Program-made: the position numbers and the translations under genes | The notes under the pieces: generated by a model | Databases searched by the model: none | Seen by the model: only the letters and a program-made list of their open reading frames with translations | Told to the model about the DNA's origin: nothing | Assembly (NCBI GenBank): GCA_023229465.1 | Contig: JALNZE010000022.1 | Span: forward strand, 1 to 54,028 | Direction of reading: 5' to 3' | From: Chitinophagaceae bacterium | GTDB lineage: Bacteria > Bacteroidota > Bacteroidia > Chitinophagales > Chitinophagaceae | DNA length: 54,028 bases | Part shown: one piece after another, positions 1 to 8,348 of the stretch | How positions within the stretch are numbered: the stretch's first letter is position 1 | Layout: each line of letters starts with the position of its first letter

Positions 1-1
1 A

Positions 2-2830
2 ACAGGTAATGCGGGAACAGCTACAGCGTTACAGACGGCGCGTAATATAAACGGGGTATCCTTTAATGGTACCACGGATATCACCTTATTGGTTAATGCT
101 AATAGTTTAACGGGTACAACGCTTGCACCAAATGTTCTTAACTCCTCACTTACGAGTGTTGGTACGTTAACTAACCTTGCTGTAACGAATCCTATCACCG
201 GAACGATTACAGGTAATGCGGGCACAGCCACAGCGCTTCAAACAGCACGTAATATAAACGGGGTATCTTTTAATGGTACTACGGATATCACCTTATTAGT
301 TAATGCTAATAGTTTAACAGGCACAACGCTTGCAAGCAATGTAACAGCATCATCGTTAACGAGTGTAGGCACATTAACTAACCTTGCCGTAACGAATCCA
401 ATCACCGGAACGATTACAGGTAATGCGGGAACGGCCACAGCATTGCAAACTGCACGTAATATAAACGGCGTATCTTTTAATGGTACCACGGATATCACCT
501 TATTGGTTAATGCTAATAGTTTAACAGGCACAACGCTTGCAAGCAATGTAACAGCATCATCGTTAACGAGTGTGGGCACATTAACTAATCTTGCTGTAAC
601 CAATCCAATCACCGGAACGATTACAGGTAATGCGGGCACAGCCACAGCGTTACAGACAGCGCGTAATATAAACGGGGTATCTTTTAATGGTACCACGGAT
701 ATCACCTTATTAGTTAATGCTAATAGTTTAACGGGCACAACGCTTGCGCCAAATATTCTTAACTCCTCACTTACTTCAGTTGGTACGTTAACTAACTTAA
801 CAGTCACCAATCCTATTAGTGGAAGTGTAACAGGTAACGCGGCAACAGCTACCGCGCTGCAAAATGCGAGAACAATTAATGGGGTTTCCTTTAATGGAAC
901 TACTAATATCACAGTACCCGCGGATGCAAGTACCTTAACAGGTACATCACTTCCTGCTACCATTACCGGATCTTCACTTACTTCAGTTGGAACCTTAGGT
1001 AGTTTGGCCGTTTCCGGTACAGCCAGCGCAGGTACTATAAGCGCTACAACCGGCGCCATGTCTAATTTGAATGTAACCGGATCTATAACAGCCGGTACAT
1101 TTAATGGGGTAGTCATGTATATTGATACAGCAGCCATGGTAGCAGGTACACAGCAGGGGTTCTTTAGTAGTACCGGTTATGCACGATATGGCCATGTGGT
1201 TAAGTATAATGATACTCTCGGATTGTTTGCCAACAGGCTGAAACTCTCTGATACGGCAATTATGTTAGGCGGATCCTCTTATTATGGAGGAGCTGCCCCA
1301 GCTAATACCGGTTATGCGAGAGCGGGACATGTAATTAAGTTTATCGATACTTTATCAACACTCTTTACCTTGCGCATTAGAAGCCAGGATACATCTGTTA
1401 TGCTGGTAGGTAACCAGGTAACTACCGGTTATGCAAAAGTAGGAACAGTGGTTAAAAAGAGTTCATTAACAAATAATACTATTACTGATCTAAGTATTTC
1501 ATCATTAATTCAGACTAATAACCTAACTGCTACGGGAACTGTTCAGGCAACGAATTTTATAGGTACCCTGTCAACAGGCGCGCAGCCTAACATTACTTCG
1601 GTTGGTACCTTAAGTGCATTAGCTGTAAGTGGCACTATTACCGGTGGAACGTTTAGCGGAACCCTTGCCAATGGCATAGTAGGCATCTCCAACCTTTCCG
1701 CTACGGGAACGCCAAGCTCATCTAGCTACCTGAGAGGCGATAATACCTGGGCCACCGTAGCGGGTACGGGAACCGTTACTTCTGTTTCAGTAGCTACAGC
1801 CAATGGTGTGAGCGGTTCCGTGACAAACCCGACTACAACCCCTGATATCACACTTACATTGGGAGCAATCACGCCTACATCAGTAACTTCATCCGGAACG
1901 GTTGCGGGTAGCACTTTAAGTGGTACTGTTTCTACAGCCGCTCAACCAAATATCACCTCAGTAGGAACCTTAACGGGCCTTACCGTAACAGCCCCAATAA
2001 ATGGAAGTGTAACAGGATCGGCTGCAACAGTAACAGCGGCGGCACAACCGGCAATCACCTCCGTAGGTACGCTAACTGATTTAGCGGTAACCAATCCAAT
2101 AGCAGGAAGTGTAACAGGATCAGCGGCAACAGTAACAGCGGCGGCACAACCGGCAATCACCTCAGTAGGAACCTTAACGGGTCTTACCGTAACTGCCCCA
2201 ATAAATGGAAGTGTAACAGGATCGGCTGCAACGGTAACAACTGCCGCGCAGCCAAATATCACTTCCGTAGGTACGTTAACCAGTTTAAATGTATCGGGAC
2301 TAATCGTTACAGGTACAATATCCGGTACCGCAACAACCGCGGCTCTTGGGGACAGTTCCACTACGTTAGCAACCACTGCATATGTTGACCGGGCAGCATA
2401 TATTAAAAATGTGATGATTACCAGTGATGTTGTTAATAATAATGCTAGCGCTAATACGCTTGCGGATGTTACCGGATTGTCCTTTGCAGTTACCGCGAAT
2501 CAGATGTATCATTTTAAAGCTGTAATTTATTACACTTCAGCAGCTACTAATACTGGTAGCCGGTGGACCCTTAACGGACCAACCACTAACTTTCTTGCAT
2601 ACGCTTCTGATTATTCACTTGCAGCAACAACCAGAACATTTATCAATGCCACAGCCTATGGAATTCCGACAGCTTCCAATGCCGGTTCTGGTACTACAAC
2701 CGGAAATGTGGCCATCATCCAGGGGATGGTGTTGCCCAATGCAGCCGGTACTGTGATAGTGAGATTTGCCTCTGAAATTGCTAATTCCGCCATTACGGCT
2801 AAGGCAGGAAGTTATATTGAATGGTGGTAA
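2..2830 (+). CDS. repetitive tail-fibre-like surface protein (5' partial)
   Basis: The frame is open to the left edge, so the true start lies outside the window; 942 residues are visible. The N-terminal part is built of nearly identical 69-residue units containing SLTSVGTLTNLAV, TGNAGTATALQTARNI and NGVSFNGTTDITL. A central insert (nt 1110-1460) has three looser units with DTxxM and TGYAxxGxVxK. After that come 34-residue units (AAQPxITSVGTLTxL) near nt 1943-2350. A TTLATTAYVD motif at nt 2360-2390 resembles a short segment often seen before the C-terminal domain of phage tail-fibre-like proteins. The last ~150 residues are non-repetitive and end in YIEWW. Composition is Thr/Ser/Gly/Asn/Ala-rich with almost no Cys, as in beta-helical fibres. 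Function is unknown; an extracellular or tail-like fibre is an inference. A short 58-nt gap separates it from the FKBP gene. Confidence 0.85.
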   Translation, partial: TGNAGTATALQTARNINGVSFNGTTDITLLVNANSLTGTTLAPNVLNSSLTSVGTLTNLAVTNPITGTITGNAGTATALQTARNINGVSFNGTTDITLLVNANSLTGTTLASNVTASSLTSVGTLTNLAVTNPITGTITGNAGTATALQTARNINGVSFNGTTDITLLVNANSLTGTTLASNVTASSLTSVGTLTNLAVTNPITGTITGNAGTATALQTARNINGVSFNGTTDITLLVNANSLTGTTLAPNILNSSLTSVGTLTNLTVTNPISGSVTGNAATATALQNARTINGVSFNGTTNITVPADASTLTGTSLPATITGSSLTSVGTLGSLAVSGTASAGTISATTGAMSNLNVTGSITAGTFNGVVMYIDTAAMVAGTQQGFFSSTGYARYGHVVKYNDTLGLFANRLKLSDTAIMLGGSSYYGGAAPANTGYARAGHVIKFIDTLSTLFTLRIRSQDTSVMLVGNQVTTGYAKVGTVVKKSSLTNNTITDLSISSLIQTNNLTATGTVQATNFIGTLSTGAQPNITSVGTLSALAVSGTITGGTFSGTLANGIVGISNLSATGTPSSSSYLRGDNTWATVAGTGTVTSVSVATANGVSGSVTNPTTTPDITLTLGAITPTSVTSSGTVAGSTLSGTVSTAAQPNITSVGTLTGLTVTAPINGSVTGSAATVTAAAQPAITSVGTLTDLAVTNPIAGSVTGSAATVTAAAQPAITSVGTLTGLTVTAPINGSVTGSAATVTTAAQPNITSVGTLTSLNVSGLIVTGTISGTATTAALGDSSTTLATTAYVDRAAYIKNVMITSDVVNNNASANTLADVTGLSFAVTANQMYHFKAVIYYTSAATNTGSRWTLNGPTTNFLAYASDYSLAATTRTFINATAYGIPTASNAGSGTTTGNVAIIQGMVLPNAAGTVIVRFASEIANSAITAKAGSYIEWW
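92..919 (+). repeat. 207-bp tandem repeat array in coding sequence
   Basis: Unit starts (gttaatgctaatagttta) fall at 92, 299, 506 and 713, giving exactly 207 bp or 69 codons each time. A further partial unit lies at 2-91. The units differ by only a few mostly silent bases; the last one diverges after about nt 770. The array probably continues left of the window. Confidence 0.93.
1943..2350 (+). repeat. 102-bp tandem repeat array in coding sequence
   Basis: The block encoding AQPxITSVGTLTxLxV recurs at 1943, 2045, 2147 and 2249, an exact 102-bp (34-codon) period. Units 1 and 3, and to a lesser extent 2, are near identical. The period is about half of the upstream 207-bp unit and shares the SVGTLT core, so both arrays probably come from one ancestral ~34-residue unit. 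Confidence 0.88.
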
Positions 2831-2888
2831 TGGGAATACCCTTATGACTCATTTTCATATCTTTATCAACATATAAATACATAATCAG

Positions 2889-3578
2889 ATGAAAAAAATA
2901 CTCCTGCTTACAGTTTCTTTATCACTGCTGGTTTGCGTTTCTTTCGCGCAAAAACCCAAACCCGTATCCCCTAAACCTAAAAACAGTCCGGTAGAAGATA
3001 CCATTCAATACAGCCTGGGGGTATACATGATGCAACAACTGTTTGCCAAAACAGGTTTTGTAATCACTAATCCAACCCTGTTTAAAAAAGCCATTGATGA
3101 TGTGGCGAATAATAAACCATTGATGGTAAACCCGGCATCTACTGAAGCCCGTTTACTGGCCTATCAGCGAAACTTCCAATTGGAAAATGGGAAAAAAATG
3201 GAAAAATTATTATTTGATAAAGTAAAAACTACCCCTGGTTTTAGCGCATTACCCAGTGGTGTGTACTATTCGATAATTACAGCCGGGAAAGGGATAGTTC
3301 CTACAGAGAAAGATACCATTATTCTGAATGTTACTACCACACTTCCGGACGGAACGGTAATTGAAGATGCCAATAAATCTAAAAATTCTTACCTGGCTCT
3401 TTTAGCGGATATGAACCCGGGATTACGCGACCTGATTTTACGTATGCCCGAAGGTACCATCTGCAGGGCTATTGTACCGGCTGCACTGGCGTATGGTGAA
3501 CAGGGTACCAGCACCATTCCACCTAATTCCGCGCTGATTTATGATCTGGGTTTGGTAAGTGTTCGTAAGGCCAGGTAA
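2889..3578 (+). CDS. secreted FKBP-type peptidyl-prolyl isomerase
   Basis: This 229-residue protein begins with a signal peptide (MKKILLLTVSLSLLVCVSFAQ), followed by a Lys/Pro linker and a helical dimerisation-like region (residues ~37-110, starting DTIQYSLGVYMMQ). The C-terminal FKBP fold (about 125-227) has the family pattern LPDGTVIEDA and IVPAALAYGEQGTSTIPPNS. The layout matches Mip/FkpA-type periplasmic foldases, which speed cis-trans isomerisation of prolyl bonds. Some active-site aromatic residues of classic FKBPs look replaced, so catalytic strength is uncertain. It follows the repetitive protein on the same strand and may help fold exported proteins (inference). Confidence 0.85.
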   Translation: MKKILLLTVSLSLLVCVSFAQKPKPVSPKPKNSPVEDTIQYSLGVYMMQQLFAKTGFVITNPTLFKKAIDDVANNKPLMVNPASTEARLLAYQRNFQLENGKKMEKLLFDKVKTTPGFSALPSGVYYSIITAGKGIVPTEKDTIILNVTTTLPDGTVIEDANKSKNSYLALLADMNPGLRDLILRMPEGTICRAIVPAALAYGEQGTSTIPPNSALIYDLGLVSVRKAR

Positions 3579-3584
3579 AATTAT

Positions 3585-5972
3585 TTATTGACAATATTGT
3601 TTGATAAAAGCATCCGCTTCCGGATGCTTTTTTGTACCGGCTATCCGAAGCATTTGGCAGCCTTCCGTTTTTTTACCCAGTGTAAGCAAACATTTGGCTT
3701 TAAAAAATTCTGATTTTCCATCTTTTGCAATATTCATTTGTATAACCTGGTCAAAAAACCCGATCGCTTTACTATATTCTTTCAGATTGAAATAACAGAT
3801 ACCTGTATTTTCTATAATGCTGTATTCATTGGGATTAATCGCGGCTAATTTGATGAAGTTCCGCGCGGCGCCTGCATAATCTCCTTTATTAAAAGCATCC
3901 ACCGCTTTTGCCAAATATTGCCGCGCTGCGTCAGGATTCACTGCCGGCAAGGGTTTCTCTGTAGCCGCGGGTGACATACTATTCAGGATAGCCTGTTTGC
4001 TTTCTACCAGTGTGGGGTTATCGGGAAATAAATGAAGGGCGCTATCCGCAATAGATAACAGTTTTTGTTTGTCAATATTCCGCGTATTAAATAATCCTGA
4101 TAAATACAGTCGCCATGCATCAGGCTCATTACGATACCTGGTATATTCTTCAAACGCTTTTCTTATGGCGGCAGTATCATTTTTTTGGGCACAAAAAATA
4201 AGCAGGTTCTGATAATAAACTTTGGCTCTTGGCCTTGCATAAAATGCCTTGGCGGCATAGAAACAAGCGCTGTCTATTTGATTCATATCAAAGAAAACAT
4301 TGGCCTTCATGAATTCACTGTACATCAGATAGGGATTCGCTTTGGATCCTTCATCTAACAGCGCCAGCGCTTTATCATATTGTTTGGCATAATAATAATA
4401 GGTTCCTTTTATGGCGGCAATGGGTTGTCCTTTGGTTGTCAGGTTTGGCACAGGGGGGAAGGCGGCATTCACTTCTTCAAAACTGATGGCATGTGTTTCA
4501 AGTCTTACATCTGGAAGAATCCGCATTTGTGCTACCATGGATTGATAACTGTTATACGTTAGGTAAGTAGCGGGTATTAAAAACAGGAGGGCTGTTAAAA
4601 CATAGAATGGTTTACCGGAACCCGCCTTTTCAGTCGGGAGCTTTGAATTGTTTTGTGTTTCCTTAGCCTTATTAAATGCACTCACATTTATCGCGGCAAT
4701 AAACACAAAAAATACCTGCATAATGGGCCGCTCCATCGGGAAGTTTAAACAGGCATCAATAAAATATCCACCCAATGCCATCAAAGAAAAGGCGGCTACC
4801 AGTTTCACTTCCTCATCCGCTTTTGAAAACCAGGTACGAATGCTGTAAATTAATAAACAGGTAAATAACCCAAGATAAAGCAGTCCCCCCTGTATACCTA
4901 ATTCAGCGGAGATCTCCAGAAAATCATTGTGTGAATGAATGGGTACTGTAAAATCATTGGCCCATGTTTTAGCAAAGGGTACTGAAGCTATTTTCCAGTT
5001 GCCATAGCCACATCCGGAGAATGGATATTGTTGTAAGTACAAGAGGGTATTTTCCCAATGTACGGCGCGACCATCTCCTTCATAACTGATGGTTCCCAGT
5101 CTTTCAGTAACGGTACCATAAGCGCCATGATTACTCTGCAGGTTCAGGGCATTGCTTAAAATGATCTGTGATAAAAAAAAGGCAGCCATCACAGGCAACA
5201 AAACAGCGCCCACCCGATACAATAGTGGTTCTGTTTTTCTTTCTTTGAAATATTGCAGAACACAAAATGCCAGGTACATCAGCAATACCAGTGACAGGCC
5301 TACATAAGACGATCTCGCGTTAACAATAAAAATAGTGAGTACACCCAGAACAAGTATTCCCATCTGTATGATCTTGCCCCATAAGCCTGATGTGTAAATA
5401 CAATAGATTACAAAAGGAATTTTTACTACCAGGGCGGCGGCAAAAATATTTTTAAGGCCCGTACTGCCCTGAAGGCTTAAAATAAGCTTATCGAGTGGCA
5501 TAGTCTCCAGCCCATTAAAAAAAGCGATCAGGCTCTGAATAGATTCAACCAATAAAATTACGGATAGTACCCGCGCTAATAATTTGAACAGGTGCAGCCG
5601 TCCATGTAATAGGATAGCGATATTAAAATAAGCGATGATGGTTACGATAAAGCGTGCATAGCAAACAAGGGCCTCTGTTCTGTTTAGGGCTGTGAATACC
5701 GATAAGCCCGCTAACGCGAATAAGGCCAGGTAGAGGTAAGAAAAGCCATTTTTGAAAACGGGTTTAATGGCAGTAGTATAGTGGCTTTTTCCGGCAAAAA
5801 GGTAAATGGTAACCACCAGATCAAGTAAGGCCAGGTAAAACCAATGGGTGCCCATCGGGTCAATGGCGCCTGAATAAGGTATAAAATGGATGGCAAAATA
5901 AAGGGTACAAAATAATAGCGCAGGAGCTGATTTGCCGGCAAGGGCGGCCCTTATCTGATTGATTTTTACCAT
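3585..5972 (-). CDS. O-antigen ligase/polymerase-like membrane protein with TPR tail
   Basis: The 795-residue protein has about ten or more hydrophobic segments over residues ~10-470, then a soluble C-terminal part with TPR-like helices (for example NPNEYSIIENTGICYFNLKE near the C terminus). The large periplasmic loop carries the GCGYGNWKIASVP block and HSHNDFLEISAELG, typical of the Wzy_C/WaaL family that polymerises or ligates lipid-linked glycans outside the inner membrane. It is a close paralogue of the gene at 8349-10838, with roughly half of aligned membrane-domain residues identical by eye. The substrate cannot be read from sequence. No glycosyltransferase genes lie nearby, so it is an orphan ligase rather than part of a visible polysaccharide cluster. 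Confidence 0.85.
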   Translation of the reverse strand: MVKINQIRAALAGKSAPALLFCTLYFAIHFIPYSGAIDPMGTHWFYLALLDLVVTIYLFAGKSHYTTAIKPVFKNGFSYLYLALFALAGLSVFTALNRTEALVCYARFIVTIIAYFNIAILLHGRLHLFKLLARVLSVILLVESIQSLIAFFNGLETMPLDKLILSLQGSTGLKNIFAAALVVKIPFVIYCIYTSGLWGKIIQMGILVLGVLTIFIVNARSSYVGLSLVLLMYLAFCVLQYFKERKTEPLLYRVGAVLLPVMAAFFLSQIILSNALNLQSNHGAYGTVTERLGTISYEGDGRAVHWENTLLYLQQYPFSGCGYGNWKIASVPFAKTWANDFTVPIHSHNDFLEISAELGIQGGLLYLGLFTCLLIYSIRTWFSKADEEVKLVAAFSLMALGGYFIDACLNFPMERPIMQVFFVFIAAINVSAFNKAKETQNNSKLPTEKAGSGKPFYVLTALLFLIPATYLTYNSYQSMVAQMRILPDVRLETHAISFEEVNAAFPPVPNLTTKGQPIAAIKGTYYYYAKQYDKALALLDEGSKANPYLMYSEFMKANVFFDMNQIDSACFYAAKAFYARPRAKVYYQNLLIFCAQKNDTAAIRKAFEEYTRYRNEPDAWRLYLSGLFNTRNIDKQKLLSIADSALHLFPDNPTLVESKQAILNSMSPAATEKPLPAVNPDAARQYLAKAVDAFNKGDYAGAARNFIKLAAINPNEYSIIENTGICYFNLKEYSKAIGFFDQVIQMNIAKDGKSEFFKAKCLLTLGKKTEGCQMLRIAGTKKHPEADAFIKQYCQ
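3606..3633 (+). terminator. rho-independent terminator after FKBP gene, inside the convergent gene
   Basis: Stem aaaagcatccg / cggatgctttt (11 bp, loop cttc) is followed by a T run on the + strand. It lies 28 nt after the FKBP stop and overlaps the last codons of the convergent O-antigen-ligase gene. Confidence 0.8.
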
Positions 5973-6056
5973 TTGTTGTATTTGACTTTAAAATTATCTA
6001 TTTTTCAACACCATAATTTAATCTCCCTTAAATAATCAATCAATCGCCATAATCCT

Positions 6057-6064
6057 TACCTTTG
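6057..6064 (+). promoter_or_regulatory. -7 box of the fusA promoter
   Basis: TACCTTTG matches the Bacteroidota TAnnTTTG consensus 57 nt before the fusA ATG. No clear TTTG -33 element is visible at the expected distance. Confidence 0.55.
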
Positions 6065-6121
6065 CCGCTCGAAAAAATTTGGAGGCTAACTTCAAAATCA
6101 AACTAAAAACAAGCACTCTTT

Positions 6122-8272
6122 ATGGCGGACTTGAAACTACAACGCAACTTTGGTATTGCCGCTCACATAGACGCGGGTAAAACCACTACAACGGAGCGTA
6201 TTTTACGTTATACCGGTATGATTCACAAGATTGGTGAAGTACATGATGGGGCAGCTACCACAGACTGGATGGAACAGGAAAAAGAAAGAGGTATTACCAT
6301 TACCTCCGCGGCTGTTAGCTGTGAGTGGAAATTTCCTACCGATAAGGGTACGGCTGATGCCAATACCAAATCATATTATTTTAACATTATTGATACGCCG
6401 GGCCACGTAGATTTTACCGTTGAGGTAGAACGTTCCATGCGCGTACTGGATGGCCTGATCGCTTTGTTTTCTGCGGTTGATGGGGTAGAGCCCCAGTCAG
6501 AAACCGTATGGCGCCAGGCAAACCGTTACAAAGTTCCCCGTATCGGTTTTGTAAACAAGATGGACCGCTCAGGCGCCGATTTCTTAATGGTGGTAGCACA
6601 GGTAAAAGAAATGCTGGGCGCGAATGCCGTGCCTTTGCAATTACCTATCGGTGCAGAAGATGATTTTATAGGTGTGGTGGACCTGATTACCATGAAAGGG
6701 GTTATATGGGATATGGAAACGGAAGGAATGACCTTTAAAGAAATTCCTGTTCCGGAAGATATGATTGAAGAATCCAATTTCTGGAGAGCTAAATTAATTG
6801 AGTCAGTTGCTGAATATGATGATAAGCTGATGGAAAAATTCTTTGATGATCCCGCTTCTATATCTGAAGACGAGGTTCATGAAGCCATCCGTAAAGCCTG
6901 TATTGATCTTAGCATTGTACCAATGATGTGCGGATCATCTTTCAAAAATAAAGGGGTACAAACCGCACTGGATGCGGTTTGCCGTTACCTGCCCAGCCCT
7001 GTTGATGTGGAAGATACCGTTGGTACCGACCCGGATACAGGTGAAATTATTCACCGTAAGCCTAATGCAAAAGAACCATTTTGTGCATTGGCTTTCAAAA
7101 TCATGACCGATCCTTTTGTGGGTCGCCTGGCTTTCTTCCGGTGCTACTCCGGTCACCTGGATGCCGGATCTTATGTGTTGAATGTAAGAAGCGGAAAGAA
7201 AGAGCGTATCAGCCGTATCATGAAAATGTTTGCTAATAAACAGAATCCAATCGACTTTATTGAAGCGGGCGATATCGCGGCGGCGGTAGGTTTTAAAGAA
7301 ATCAAAACGGGCGATACCCTTTGTGATGAGAACCATCCGATTACTTTAGAGAACATGTTCATTCCTGAACCGGTTATCTCTGTAGCGGTTGAACCAAAAA
7401 CACAGGTAGACGTAGATAAAATGGGTATGGCTATTGCCAAGCTGGTAGAAGAAGACCCTACTTTACGTGTCAGGACAGATGAAGATACCGGTCAAACCAT
7501 TCTTTCCGGGATGGGTGAATTACACCTCGAGATCATCGTTGACCGTATGCGTCGCGAGTTTAAAGTAGAAATTAACCAGGGTAATCCCCAGGTGGCGTAT
7601 AAAGAAGCATTCAGCAATACCATCGAACACCGTGAAGTGTTGAAGAAACAATCGGGTGGACGTGGTAAGTTCGCCGATATTTATTTTGAAATAGGGCCTG
7701 CCGATGCTGAGTGGCTGACTGAAAACCCGGGTAAACATTTTCAATTTAAGAATGATATTTTTGGAGGATCTATTCCTAAGGAATTTCATCCTGCCATCCA
7801 GAAAGGTTTTGAAACCTCAATGGGCACTGGTGTGCTGGCTGCTTATCCGGTAGAGAGCATGAAAGTGCGGATTTTCGATGGTAGTTTTCACCAGGTGGAT
7901 TCTGATTCTATGTCATTCGAATTGTGTGCCAAATCCGGCTTCCGTGAAGCGGGCCGTAAAGCCAAACCGGTTTTACTGGAACCTATCATGAAAGTAGAAG
8001 TGGTAACACCTGACCAATACATGGGTGATGTAACAGGTGACCTGAACCGCAGGCGTGGTATGCTGGAAGGAATGGATAGCCGTGGTAACCTCCAGGTAAT
8101 CAAGGCCAAAGTTCCTTTGAGTGAAATGTTCGGATATGTAACGCAACTGCGTTCTTTATCATCCGGCCGTGCTACCTCTACTATGGAGTTCAGTCATTAC
8201 GCGCCGGCGCCTAGCGGCATCGCCGAAGAAGTGATCGCGAAGAGTAAGGGTAAGGTGAAGGTGGATGATTAG
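6122..8272 (+). CDS. fusA: translation elongation factor G
   Basis: The 716-residue GTPase drives tRNA-mRNA translocation and, with RRF, ribosome recycling. G motifs are plain: AHIDAGKTT at residues 14-22, DTPGH at 91-95 and NKMD at 145-148. Domains II-V follow, with RGGRGKFADIYFE-like and GYVTQLRSLSSGRAT blocks in domains IV/V. A short insert precedes DTPGH (residues ~70-85). Length is normal for bacterial EF-G. The gene is monocistronic here, with its own promoter and a strong terminator. rpsL and rpsG, its usual upstream partners, are absent, and both neighbours are paralogous O-antigen-ligase genes on the other strand. Confidence 0.98.
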   Translation: MADLKLQRNFGIAAHIDAGKTTTTERILRYTGMIHKIGEVHDGAATTDWMEQEKERGITITSAAVSCEWKFPTDKGTADANTKSYYFNIIDTPGHVDFTVEVERSMRVLDGLIALFSAVDGVEPQSETVWRQANRYKVPRIGFVNKMDRSGADFLMVVAQVKEMLGANAVPLQLPIGAEDDFIGVVDLITMKGVIWDMETEGMTFKEIPVPEDMIEESNFWRAKLIESVAEYDDKLMEKFFDDPASISEDEVHEAIRKACIDLSIVPMMCGSSFKNKGVQTALDAVCRYLPSPVDVEDTVGTDPDTGEIIHRKPNAKEPFCALAFKIMTDPFVGRLAFFRCYSGHLDAGSYVLNVRSGKKERISRIMKMFANKQNPIDFIEAGDIAAAVGFKEIKTGDTLCDENHPITLENMFIPEPVISVAVEPKTQVDVDKMGMAIAKLVEEDPTLRVRTDEDTGQTILSGMGELHLEIIVDRMRREFKVEINQGNPQVAYKEAFSNTIEHREVLKKQSGGRGKFADIYFEIGPADAEWLTENPGKHFQFKNDIFGGSIPKEFHPAIQKGFETSMGTGVLAAYPVESMKVRIFDGSFHQVDSDSMSFELCAKSGFREAGRKAKPVLLEPIMKVEVVTPDQYMGDVTGDLNRRRGMLEGMDSRGNLQVIKAKVPLSEMFGYVTQLRSLSSGRATSTMEFSHYAPAPSGIAEEVIAKSKGKVKVDD

Positions 8273-8302
8273 TGATAAGTATAGTAAGTGATAAGTAATA
8301 AG
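8264..8302. repeat. short-period repeat (GTGATAAGTA dialect)
   Basis: Repeated gtgataagta/agtaagtgataagtaataag words begin at the fusA stop codon and lead into the terminator. One of several low-complexity intergenic repeat blocks in the window. Confidence 0.6.
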
Positions 8303-8338
8303 AAAAGCCCTGTTCTGAATTAGGAACGGGGCTTTTTG
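8303..8338 (+). terminator. terminator after fusA (probably bidirectional)
   Basis: aaaagccctgttc and gaacggggctttt form an ~12-bp stem with a wobble pair and an 8-nt loop, followed by a T run. It lies between convergent fusA and the 8349-10838 gene and could serve both. Confidence 0.85.
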
Positions 8339-8348
8339 TTTGGGTGGG

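Noticed and set aside
92..919. CRISPR array or noncoding satellite
   Set aside because: The 207-bp period equals 69 codons, the frame stays open throughout, and there are no unique spacers.
238..1137. A 299-residue open frame on the minus strand opposite the 207-bp repeats
   Set aside because: It mirrors the repeat array codon for codon and exists only because the repeat lacks stops in that frame; its residues are repetitive Val/Pro/Leu with no family resemblance.
1942..2376. Minus-strand open frame opposite the 102-bp repeats
   Set aside because: Same cause: antisense of a repeat with no independent start signals or homology.
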